A stretch of DNA of 64,000 nucleotides from Pseudomonas gozinkensis (GTDB taxonomy: Bacteria; Pseudomonadota; Gammaproteobacteria; Pseudomonadales; Pseudomonadaceae). Of the stretch, positions 17,030 through 24,482 are shown in pieces. Position 1 is the stretch's first letter. Each line of letters begins with the position of its first letter. The stretch lies in the NCBI RefSeq assembly GCF_014863585.1, contig NZ_CP062253.1, positions 3,250,501 through 3,314,500 on the forward strand. Reading direction: 5' to 3'. A program made the translations under genes and the position numbers. The notes under the pieces are model-generated. The model was not told where the DNA came from. It was given only the letters and a program-made list of their open reading frames with translations, and searched no databases.

Positions 17030-17941
17030 GTGACGATTTCCGTGAAACTCATCATTGCCGCTGTATATGTCATTTCCATTGCATACGTTCACCTGCGCGG
17101 TCGCGTGCGCCACAAAATCGGTCGTCAACTGAGCGATCACTCGACGTTTCTGGCGCCGATCAACTGCTTTCTTTATCTGTTCTCGAAAAAGCCCAACACG
17201 CCATACCTGGATCCGAAGGATTTCCCGGATCTGAGCCCGTTGCAGACGCACTGGGAAGAAATCCGTGAAGAAGGTCGCAACCTGCTGCGAGCCGGCGAGA
17301 TCAAGCGCTCGAACCAGTACGACGACGTCGGTTTCAACTCGTTCTTCAAAACCGGCTGGAAGCGTTTCTACCTGAAGTGGTACGGCGACAGCCACCCGTC
17401 GGCACTGCAACTTTGCCCGCGCACCACTGAACTGGTGCAGAGCATCGGTTCGATCAAGGCCGCGATGTTCGCAGAATTGCCGCCGGGCTCGAAACTGGTG
17501 CGTCACCGTGATCCGTACGCCGGTTCTTACCGCTATCACCTGGGCCTGGAAACGCCGAATGACGCCGGTTGCTACATCAACGTCGATGGCGAGAGCTATC
17601 ACTGGCGTGATGGCGAAGCGGTGATGTTCGACGAGACCTTCATTCATTACGCGGAAAACACCACTGACCAGAACCGCATCATCCTGTTCTGCGACGTCGA
17701 ACGTCCGATGAAATATCGCTGGGCAGCAGCGTTCAACGGCTGGTTCAGCCGCACCGTGATGTCCGCGGCGGGTGCGCCGAACGATGCCGGCGACCGCACC
17801 GGTGGCATTAACCGTTTGTTTACCAAAATCTACAAGATTCGCCTGCGCGGCAAAGAGCTGAAAAAGCGCAATCGCAAGCTCTACTACATGGAAAAGTGGG
17901 CGATCTTCGGCGGTCTGCTGGCGATCTTCATTCTGATCTGA
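17030..17941 (+). CDS. lpxO: LpxO, lipid A 2-hydroxylase (Fe(II)/2-oxoglutarate dioxygenase)
   Basis: 303 residues if GTG 17030 is used; GTG 17042 (giving KLIIAAVYVIS) is an equal candidate and neither has a strong ribosome site. An in-frame stop precedes 17030. The aspartyl/asparaginyl beta-hydroxylase domain shows the iron ligands in LVRHRDPYAGSYRYHLGL (HxD) and later FIHYAEN (distal His), with the RIILF arginine for 2-oxoglutarate. An N-terminal and a C-terminal membrane helix (about 4-20 and 287-303) anchor it in the inner membrane. LpxO adds a 2-hydroxyl to secondary lipid A acyl chains. Confidence 0.9.
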   Translation: MTISVKLIIAAVYVISIAYVHLRGRVRHKIGRQLSDHSTFLAPINCFLYLFSKKPNTPYLDPKDFPDLSPLQTHWEEIREEGRNLLRAGEIKRSNQYDDVGFNSFFKTGWKRFYLKWYGDSHPSALQLCPRTTELVQSIGSIKAAMFAELPPGSKLVRHRDPYAGSYRYHLGLETPNDAGCYINVDGESYHWRDGEAVMFDETFIHYAENTTDQNRIILFCDVERPMKYRWAAAFNGWFSRTVMSAAGAPNDAGDRTGGINRLFTKIYKIRLRGKELKKRNRKLYYMEKWAIFGGLLAIFILI

Positions 17942-17942
17942 C

Positions 17943-17978
17943 AAATCGGGCGACTGTTGAATGACAGTCGCCCGATTT
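17943..17978. terminator. Bidirectional terminator between lpxO and ku
   Basis: A 15-bp perfect stem (17943-17957 with 17964-17978), loop TGAATG, beginning AAA and ending TTT, between two convergent genes. Confidence 0.9.
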
Positions 17979-17983
17979 CATTT

Positions 17984-18844
17984 TCACGAGGCTTTTCTGG
18001 TCTTCTTCGCCGCTGTTGTCTTGCTGGCGGTTTTCTTCGCCGGTTTGGCCGGGGCTTTCCCGCCGAGGCTTCGCTTGAGCAGTTCGGTCAGGTCGATAAC
18101 ATCCGCAGACTTGCGCTCTTCTTCGCCATCAACGGTCTCAACGTCCTCGATCTTGCCTTCATGGGCCTTCTTGTCCACCAGCGCCATGATCTTGTTTTCG
18201 AACTCGTCGCTGTAGTCCGCGGGCGTCCAGTCTGCCGTCATGTCTTCCACCAGCCGTTTGGCCATGTCCAGTTCGCCCTTGGCCAGCTGTGGTTTGGTCA
18301 CTTCGCTGCCCAGCGCCAGTTCATCGAGGCTGCGCACTTCCTGCGGCCAGCGCAGCTTCACCAGCACCAGCGCCGATTCCAGGGGCATCAACGCCGCCAG
18401 ATATTGGCGAGTGTGTAAAACCACTCGGGCGAGGGCGACCTTCTGGGTTTTGCTCAGGGTTTCACGCAGCAAGGCGTAGACCTTGCCGCCGCGCTTGTCC
18501 GGGGCCAGGTAATAGGGCGTGTCAATGTTCTGCAACGGGATCTGCTCGCTGTCGACGAAGGCGAATATGTCGATGGTCTGGGTCGACACCGGGTGCGCCG
18601 AACGGATCTCTTCCTCGCTGAGCACCACATAGCGGCCTTTTTCGAACTGCACGCCTTTGACGATGTGCTCTTTGGTAACTTCCTTGCCAGTGACCTTGTT
18701 GACCCTTTTATAGCCCACGGGGTCCATGCTGCGGCTGTCGAGCCAGTCGAAGTCCACGCCCTGGGACGACGTTGCTGAAACCAGCGCCACGGGGATGTGC
18801 ACCAGACCGAAACTGATTGCGCCTTTCCAGATTGCCCGAGCCAT
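17984..18844 (-). CDS. ku: Ku protein, non-homologous end joining
   Basis: 286 residues. The bacterial Ku core is clear: MARAIWKGAISFGLVHIPV at the start, then VDFDWLD, VNKVTGKEV and YYLAPDKRGGKVYALLRE. The homodimer ring binds double-strand DNA ends and recruits LigD. The C-terminus (about 255-286) is a Lys/Ala/Thr-rich tail (KKTASKTTAAKKTRK) as in proteobacterial Ku proteins that bind DNA with the extension. LigD is not next to it and not in the window. Confidence 0.95.
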   Translation of the reverse strand: MARAIWKGAISFGLVHIPVALVSATSSQGVDFDWLDSRSMDPVGYKRVNKVTGKEVTKEHIVKGVQFEKGRYVVLSEEEIRSAHPVSTQTIDIFAFVDSEQIPLQNIDTPYYLAPDKRGGKVYALLRETLSKTQKVALARVVLHTRQYLAALMPLESALVLVKLRWPQEVRSLDELALGSEVTKPQLAKGELDMAKRLVEDMTADWTPADYSDEFENKIMALVDKKAHEGKIEDVETVDGEEERKSADVIDLTELLKRSLGGKAPAKPAKKTASKTTAAKKTRKAS

Positions 18845-19050
18845 GGTGCTGTTCTCCGAGTGATGTTCGGGTGACCCGTGGCCCGGCGTAAAAGTTTCCG
18901 TTGATTGCGCGATGCAGGTAAACGCCAGGTCAAGCCGTGTTACATCTTGTTTAGCGGTGACGGGTTAACAAATCCGAACCCTCGGCGTAGCGTGGACTCG
19001 AAGGCTCTAAGCCACACGCATCAAAACACGCGCATCAAGAGAGGCCGTTC

Positions 19051-19392
19051 ATGAACCGTTTCCTGTTTGGCATTGCGTTGCTGGCCCTCAGTGGCGGGCT
19101 GGTTCACGCCGAGGGCGCCACCACGCATTCATCGCTGTTGCTGGCACAAAGTCCGACCGGTAACAGCAACAACCCCTACAACAGCCCGATCCGCCGGGCG
19201 AACCCCAACAGCATGCAGGGCACCCAGCCCAGCGCTCCACCCGTTCGCGGGCCGAACACGGTGCCGGTGCCACGGCCGCCGACCCTGGAAAATCGCGGTA
19301 TCGGCAATGGCCAGCCGCTGCGCTCCGTTCCGAGCACGTCACCCACCTTCATTCCCAATCCTCCAGCCCGTGACAGCGGGAGCAACCGTTGA
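19051..19392 (+). CDS. Small exported Pro/Asn/Ser-rich protein
   Basis: 113 residues with a clean signal peptide (1-20, cut near VHA) and AGAGG 7 nt before the ATG. The mature part is low-complexity, rich in Pro, Asn, Ser, Arg and Gly, with no cysteine, so it is probably disordered in the periplasm. I do not recognise a family. It is 50 bp upstream of the sugar dehydrogenase on the same strand, so co-transcription is likely; it may be an accessory of that enzyme, but nothing in the sequence shows it. Confidence 0.65.
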   Translation: MNRFLFGIALLALSGGLVHAEGATTHSSLLLAQSPTGNSNNPYNSPIRRANPNSMQGTQPSAPPVRGPNTVPVPRPPTLENRGIGNGQPLRSVPSTSPTFIPNPPARDSGSNR

Positions 19393-19442
19393 ATGGCAGA
19401 AGCGCTTCTGTCAGCCCTTCAAACGAACAAAAGGAATCGTGC

Positions 19443-20588
19443 ATGTTGCGTAAAACCCTTCTGGCCAGCCTGTGTGCCATTGCACTGATCGCCGCCCCGG
19501 CGTTCGCTGCCGCTCCCAAAGAACTGCAAAGCGAGCAGGGCACCCTTGAAGTCACGACGATTACCCAAGGCCTCGAGCATCCATGGGCCCTGGCCTTCCT
19601 GCCGGATCGCCAGGGCATGCTGGTGACCGAACGCCCAGGCAACCTGCGCGTGGTAGGCGCTGACGGCAAACTGTCCGCGCCGATCACCGGTGTGCCGGAC
19701 GTCTGGGCCAAGGGGCAGGGCGGATTGCTCGATGTCGTCCTGTCACCGGATTTCAAACAGGACCGCCTTGTGTACCTGTCCTATGCCGAGGGCGGCGGAG
19801 CGGGTGACAAGGCCGGAACGGCGGTGGGGCGCGGGCGCCTGTCGGATGACCTGAAAACCCTGAAGGACTTCAACGTGATTTTCCGCCAGGAGCCGAAACT
19901 GTCGGTCGGCAACCACTTCGGTTCGCGGCTGGTGTTCGACCGGGACGGTTACCTGTTCATCACCCTGGGCGAAAACAACGACCGCCCGACCGCGCAGGAT
20001 CTGGACAAGCTGCAAGGCAAGGTTGTGCGAATCTACCCCGACGGCAAGGTGCCGGACGACAATCCCTTTGTCGGCCAGTCCGGTGTACGTCCGGAGATCT
20101 GGTCCTACGGCCACCGCAATCCCCAGGGCGCCGCACTCAATCCGTGGACCGGCACCTTGTGGGAAAACGAACACGGCCCACGCGGCGGCGACGAGGTAAA
20201 CATCATCGAGCGCGGCAAGAACTACGGCTGGCCGCTGGCAACACACGGCATCAATTACTCCATGCAGCCGATCCCGGAAGCCAAGGGCAAGACCGCCGAA
20301 GGCACGGTAGGGCCGCACCATGTCTGGGAAAAATCACCGGGCGTCACCGGCATGGCCTTCTACGATGCCGACCGCTTCAAGGCTTGGCAGCACAATCTGT
20401 TCATCGGTGCGCTGGTGACGCAGGAGCTGATTCGCTTGCAGTTCGATGGTGACAAGGTGGTGCATGAAGAACGCTTGCTGGGCGAACTGAAACAGCGGAT
20501 CCGTGATGTGCGTCAGGGGCCGGATGGTTACCTGTATGTGCTGACGGATGAGTCCGACGGTTCGCTGTACAAGGTCGGAATCAAGTAG
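19443..20588 (+). CDS. PQQ-dependent aldose sugar dehydrogenase (YliI-like)
   Basis: 381 residues from ATG 19443 (AAGGA 7 nt upstream). Signal peptide ends near AAPAFAA. The six-bladed beta-propeller of the GSDH/sorbosone dehydrogenase family follows: GLEHPWALAFLPD, NHFGSRLVFD, GHRNPQG and the WENEHGPRGGDEVN motif that lies at the PQQ site. Soluble aldose dehydrogenases of this type (E. coli YliI/Asd) oxidise aldoses in the periplasm. The length fits. Its end overlaps the convergent GNAT-C39 gene by 8 bp. Confidence 0.88.
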   Translation: MLRKTLLASLCAIALIAAPAFAAAPKELQSEQGTLEVTTITQGLEHPWALAFLPDRQGMLVTERPGNLRVVGADGKLSAPITGVPDVWAKGQGGLLDVVLSPDFKQDRLVYLSYAEGGGAGDKAGTAVGRGRLSDDLKTLKDFNVIFRQEPKLSVGNHFGSRLVFDRDGYLFITLGENNDRPTAQDLDKLQGKVVRIYPDGKVPDDNPFVGQSGVRPEIWSYGHRNPQGAALNPWTGTLWENEHGPRGGDEVNIIERGKNYGWPLATHGINYSMQPIPEAKGKTAEGTVGPHHVWEKSPGVTGMAFYDADRFKAWQHNLFIGALVTQELIRLQFDGDKVVHEERLLGELKQRIRDVRQGPDGYLYVLTDESDGSLYKVGIK

Positions 20589-21681
20589 TCCGGGTGTAGA
20601 GCACCACCGCCGCCCGCAACTTGCCGCGTCCAAAGCGGCACATCTTCTCGAACTCCCCATGGCTGACCGGCACGTGCTGGCAGTCCATGGGCTGGCGATG
20701 CTGGCTGTGGTCGACATCCGGGTCGTGCAGGTAGACGAAGTCTTCATCGCAGTCGGTGACGATCACCCAGTGCGGCGACTTGGAGCGGGTCAGGCGATAG
20801 CTGCTGATGAGCACCAGAGGCTGTCCACCGTTGGCCAGCAACGTGGGTAAATCCATCGATACGCCGATGACTTGATCGACATCGGTGTCGCTCAATTGCG
20901 CCATGAACTCGTCGTGGACCAGGCGCATGACGTCTTTTTTATGCGCATCGCGAACGCCATCGAGAAACAGCGGCCCCGTCATGCTCAGTTGCAGACGCAC
21001 CATGAAACCCCGGCGCCACGCCGCCAGTGCCAGGCCTTGCGGGCTGCAACCGCCATGGCCGGCCGTCATGAACACCGTGGTTGCCTCGCGCCACAACTGC
21101 AATTCCTCGCGCCGCTCCAGCAAACGATCGGCCTGCAACGCACCCATGGCCATCAGCAAGCAGGCCGGGCCGCAGGTGAAGTCGGTGGTTTGTCGGTAAT
21201 AGGGGACCTTGATGTTGCGCGAATCGCGGTGCTGGAGAATGCGTTTTTCCAGGCGCAGCGCGTCGGCGTGATCCTCGTAGTAGTCATGGATCAGCGCAAA
21301 GCGCCGGTAACCGTTGCGCTCATACAAGGCGATGGCGGCGGGATTGTCGGTTCGTACTTCCAGCCGCAGGTAAGCGCAATCGTGTTCAAGCGCACAGGCT
21401 TCGATCCGTTGCAGCAACTGCTTGCCCAGCCCGCCACCGCGCGCCTCGGGGGCAATGGCAATGGAATACAGCCGGGCCAGCGAAGTGCCGCGATGAAACA
21501 GCACCAGCGCATAACCGGCGAGGTGGCCCTCACGCTCGGCCACCCACAATTGCCCGTGCGCCCGGGTAATCATCCATTGGAAACTGCGGCGGGTGAGCCG
21601 GTCCGTGGTGAAACAGTGCATCTCCAGCGTGAGCAACGCTGGCAAATCGTCAACGACCGCCAGGCGAAAAACAGCATTCAT
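20581..21681 (-). CDS. GNAT acetyltransferase fused to C39-like peptidase
   Basis: 366 residues from ATG 21681 (GGTGG just upstream). N-terminal GNAT domain (about 1-150) has the acetyl-CoA loop APEARGGGLGKQLL and the ALYERNGYRR motif of RimI-like enzymes. C-terminal papain-like C39 domain (about 155-366) has Cys170 (TDFTCGPACLL), His304 (SPHWVIVTD) and Asp320 (YLHDPDVD). No signal peptide or ABC transporter domain is present. It is divergent from an RLAN/ATP-grasp ligase; this gene set has been predicted to modify or build peptides (amidoligase systems), but no substrate is known. The same domain fold occurs in FapD in this window. Confidence 0.85.
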   Translation of the reverse strand: MNAVFRLAVVDDLPALLTLEMHCFTTDRLTRRSFQWMITRAHGQLWVAEREGHLAGYALVLFHRGTSLARLYSIAIAPEARGGGLGKQLLQRIEACALEHDCAYLRLEVRTDNPAAIALYERNGYRRFALIHDYYEDHADALRLEKRILQHRDSRNIKVPYYRQTTDFTCGPACLLMAMGALQADRLLERREELQLWREATTVFMTAGHGGCSPQGLALAAWRRGFMVRLQLSMTGPLFLDGVRDAHKKDVMRLVHDEFMAQLSDTDVDQVIGVSMDLPTLLANGGQPLVLISSYRLTRSKSPHWVIVTDCDEDFVYLHDPDVDHSQHRQPMDCQHVPVSHGEFEKMCRFGRGKLRAAVVLYTRTT

Positions 21682-21773
21682 ATGACCACCGTAAAAGTTG
21701 CGTAACGAAACGGGACTTTCGAAAAACTTCGTGCTTAATAGAAAAGGTCTTGTTCTCCAACGGATCAATTTCT

Positions 21774-23348
21774 ATGTCAGCGGTACAGGGTCATTGGCGC
21801 GAAGTATCCAGTCAAAGTTTGCCATCGGCAACTTATTTAAAACCGCAGATCAGAACTTCCGGTCAAGTGTTGATCATTGTCGAACGCAAGGAAGACTGGG
21901 CCTCGTACTTCCCCAGTGAAGACATCCTGACGGCCCAGGAATACCTCGAACAACCTCCCGACAGCGAACCGGGAAAACGGGTGCAGGTGATCAATCTGTG
22001 CCGCAGCTACAAGTACCTGGGACACGGCTACTACTGCTCGCTGCTGGCTGAAGCCCGGGGCCACAAGGTGATTCCTTCGGTACGCACCATCAGCGAGCTG
22101 ACCCGAAAATCCCTTTACGGTCTGGCACTCGATGACCTGGATAAAACCCTGGAAAAAGCCCTCAGCCATCATCTCTACAGCGACACTGAAGGTTTTACGC
22201 TGACACTTTATTTCGGCAGGACGCATATCGAGCCGTTGCAGGATCTGGCCCGACAATTGTTTGAGGTGTTCCCGTGCCCGATTCTGTTAGTTGAGTTTCG
22301 TCGAACTAACGGCTGGCACATTGAAGGTATAAAGTCCGGCGCCTTGCACAAGTTGCGCGACGATCAGGAAGATCAGTTCGCCAATGCGCTGGACGGCTTC
22401 AGCCGCAAGATCTGGCGTGTTCCGCGCTCGCCGCAAGTGGCGCGTTACGACCTGGCGATTCTGCATGATCCACAGGAGGCCTTGCCGCCGTCCAATGCCC
22501 GCGCACTGGAAAACTTTGTGCGGGTCGGCAAGGGCATGGGCATTGATGTCGAGCTGATCGAACGCAAGGATTACGCAAGGCTGGCCGAGTATGACGGCCT
22601 GCTGATCCGCGAGACCACCAGCGTCGACAACCACACTTACCGCTTCGCCAAGAAGGCCGAAAGCGAAGGGCTGGTGGTGATGGACGATCCGACGTCGATC
22701 CTGCGTTGCACCAACAAGGTCTACCTCACCGACCTGCTCAACAGCCACCAACTGGGCATGCCAGCCACGGAAATTCTCTACAAGGAGCGACCCGAAGACT
22801 TCGAACGGGTCGGCGAACGTCTCGGTTTTCCGCTGGTGCTGAAAATCCCTGATGGCTGTTTCTCCCGTGGCGTGATCAAGGTCGAGAGCCAACAGGCCTT
22901 GCTGGAGGCCACCGCCGAGCTGTTCGAACATTCGGTGCTGTTGCTGGCTCAGGAGTTTTTCTACACCGAGTACGACTGGCGCATCGGCGTGCTCAACCGC
23001 AAACCGATCTTTGCCTGCCAGTACTTCATGTCCAAGGGCCATTGGCAGATCTACAACCACAAGGCCAAGGGCCAGGACGTCAACGGCGAATGCCGCACGC
23101 TGGCGATCCACGAAGCGCCGCGCGCGGTGGTGGAACTGGCGGTGAAAACCGCCAACCTGATCGGCGACGGCTTGTACGGCGTTGACCTGAAACAGGCCGG
23201 CGACAAAGTGGTAGTGATCGAGGTCAACGACAACCCGAACCTCGACGCCGGCATCGAAGACGCTTACCTGCAGGACGATCTGTATTCGCTGGTGCTGGAA
23301 GAGTTCGTGCGGCGTCTCGAACTCAAGCGCCGCGGCCAGGCCTGGTAA
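21774..23348 (+). CDS. RimK-like ATP-grasp ligase with RLAN N-terminal domain
   Basis: 524 residues from ATG 21774; the ribosome site is weak (CGGA). The N-terminal 200 residues (VLIIVERKEDW, then YKYLGHGYYCSLLAEARGHK) match the RLAN domain known only beside RimK-type ligases. The C-terminal ATP-grasp domain has FPLVLKIPDGCFSRGV (nucleotide-binding loop), EYDWRIGVLNRKP and the metal-binding VVVIEVNDNPNLDAG. RimK-type enzymes join an amino acid to a carboxylate using ATP. Divergent from the GNAT-C39 gene and 7 bp before the CorA-like gene. Confidence 0.87.
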   Translation: MSAVQGHWREVSSQSLPSATYLKPQIRTSGQVLIIVERKEDWASYFPSEDILTAQEYLEQPPDSEPGKRVQVINLCRSYKYLGHGYYCSLLAEARGHKVIPSVRTISELTRKSLYGLALDDLDKTLEKALSHHLYSDTEGFTLTLYFGRTHIEPLQDLARQLFEVFPCPILLVEFRRTNGWHIEGIKSGALHKLRDDQEDQFANALDGFSRKIWRVPRSPQVARYDLAILHDPQEALPPSNARALENFVRVGKGMGIDVELIERKDYARLAEYDGLLIRETTSVDNHTYRFAKKAESEGLVVMDDPTSILRCTNKVYLTDLLNSHQLGMPATEILYKERPEDFERVGERLGFPLVLKIPDGCFSRGVIKVESQQALLEATAELFEHSVLLLAQEFFYTEYDWRIGVLNRKPIFACQYFMSKGHWQIYNHKAKGQDVNGECRTLAIHEAPRAVVELAVKTANLIGDGLYGVDLKQAGDKVVVIEVNDNPNLDAGIEDAYLQDDLYSLVLEEFVRRLELKRRGQAW

Positions 23349-23355
23349 CCGGCCG

Positions 23356-24279
23356 ATGATCAACAGCTTTGCACTCAAACACGGCGCCTTGCAGCGGGTC
23401 GAGCGGCTGGACGCCGAAGTGATGCTGTTCAGCGACCCCGACGCTGCCGAACGCGACTTGCTCCACAGTCACTTCAAGCTCGATGAGCACGCGCTGGCCT
23501 CGGCGCTGGATCCGGACGAGGTGTCGCGAATCGAGTTCCATCCCGATCACTTGTTTCTGATCTGGAAACGCCCGGAGAACTATTCCGGTGGCGGCAGCCT
23601 GGCGTTCGAGGTGTCGTCCTGCGGTTTGCTGTTCTCGCCGGGCCAGTTGCTGGTGATCGCCACCGACGACACGCCACTGCACGGTGTCGGTACACGCCAG
23701 CCATTGAACACGCCGCTGGATGTGTTGCTGGACCTGCTGTTCAACAACATCCATCACTACCTCGGGCACCTGAAGGTGATCAAACTGGTCGCCCGGGAGT
23801 TGCAGCAGAAATTCAACGCTTCAATGCAGAACCAGCATCTGGTGCAGATGTTCAACCTCAGCGAAAGCCTGATCTATTACATCAACGCCCTGCACAGCAA
23901 CGGCGCGGTGCTCACGCGGTTGCGCAATCACGCGGAAAAACAGCATTTCGGCAGCGAAGCGATCGGCCTGATCGACGACCTGATCATCGAAAACAACCAG
24001 TGCTACAAACAGGCGGAAATCTATTCGACGGTGTTTTCCGGACTGATCGACGCCCGGGGCAACCTGATGAACAACAGCATGAATAACCTGCTGCGCAAAC
24101 TGACGCTGATCAACGTGGTGTTCCTGCCGCTCAACCTGATTGCGAGCATTGGCGGCATGTCGGAATTCAGCATGATGACCGCCGGTACGCCGTGGTGGGT
24201 GTCGTACCCGTTGTTTCTGGCGGCGATGTTGTTGGGGGCGGGCGGGATGCTGTTCGGGCTCAGGCGTCTGGCGAAATGA
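23356..24279 (+). CDS. CorA-like membrane protein with altered GMN motif
   Basis: 307 residues. A soluble N-terminal region with long helices is followed by two C-terminal membrane helices (about 247-268 and 278-300), the CorA plan. In true CorA Mg2+ channels the first helix ends in Y-GMN; here the segment is IASIGGMSEFSMM, so Asn is replaced by Ser. The short tail (GLRRLAK) is basic as usual. It starts 7 bp after the ligase stop, so they form one transcript. The transported ion, if any, is uncertain; it may be a transporter serving the ligase pathway. Confidence 0.8.
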   Translation: MINSFALKHGALQRVERLDAEVMLFSDPDAAERDLLHSHFKLDEHALASALDPDEVSRIEFHPDHLFLIWKRPENYSGGGSLAFEVSSCGLLFSPGQLLVIATDDTPLHGVGTRQPLNTPLDVLLDLLFNNIHHYLGHLKVIKLVARELQQKFNASMQNQHLVQMFNLSESLIYYINALHSNGAVLTRLRNHAEKQHFGSEAIGLIDDLIIENNQCYKQAEIYSTVFSGLIDARGNLMNNSMNNLLRKLTLINVVFLPLNLIASIGGMSEFSMMTAGTPWWVSYPLFLAAMLLGAGGMLFGLRRLAK

Positions 24280-24294
24280 AAGCAAAATTCGCCA

Positions 24295-24324
24295 TTGACT
24301 TGCCGGCAGCGCCCGGGCTAATTT
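24295..24324 (+). promoter_or_regulatory. Sigma-70 type promoter of the dehydratase leader
   Basis: TTGACT (24295-24300), 18 bp, TAATTT (24319-24324). Transcription would be expected to start close to 24331, the A of the leader-peptide ATG, so the leader may be translated without a 5-prime untranslated region. Confidence 0.55.
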
Positions 24325-24330
24325 CGGCCC

Positions 24331-24396
24331 ATGACTTCCACCGTATTGCGCTGCCAGCCAAGCATTATTACCGCCATTCCTCATTTGGCGGGCTAG
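24331..24396 (+). CDS. Leader peptide of the threonine dehydratase attenuator
   Basis: A 21-codon frame ending in TAG: MTSTVLRCQPSIITAIPHLA plus Gly. It holds three Ile codons (ATT ATT and ATT), two Leu and one Val, clustered as in branched-chain amino acid attenuators. The two adjacent Ile codons lie directly after RNA segment 1, so a ribosome stalled there covers segment 1 and leaves segment 2 free. There is no clear Shine-Dalgarno site; the promoter position suggests leaderless translation. It is followed at once by a hairpin terminator and then the dehydratase. Confidence 0.6.
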   Translation: MTSTVLRCQPSIITAIPHLAG

Positions 24397-24439
24397 CTCA
24401 CGACTGCAGCACCCAACCCGCCCTAGAGGCGGGTTTTTT
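24353..24439 (+). promoter_or_regulatory. Four-segment transcription attenuator upstream of the threonine dehydratase
   Basis: Segment 1 (GCCAGCCAA, 24353-24361) can pair with segment 2 (TTGGCGGGC, 24385-24393) with one mismatch. Segment 2 (GGCGGG) can pair with segment 3 (CCCGCC, within 24415-24422). Segment 3 with segment 4 (24428-24435) makes the terminator stem AACCCGCC/GGCGGGTT with loop CTAGA and T-run 24434-24439. Segment 2 overlaps the last codons of the leader. A stalled ribosome would favour 2:3 and read-through; a finished ribosome would favour the terminator. Confidence 0.7.
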
Positions 24440-24482
24440 CTTTCTGTCTCCGGGGTTCTGAATAAAAAGTCAGGAGACGACC

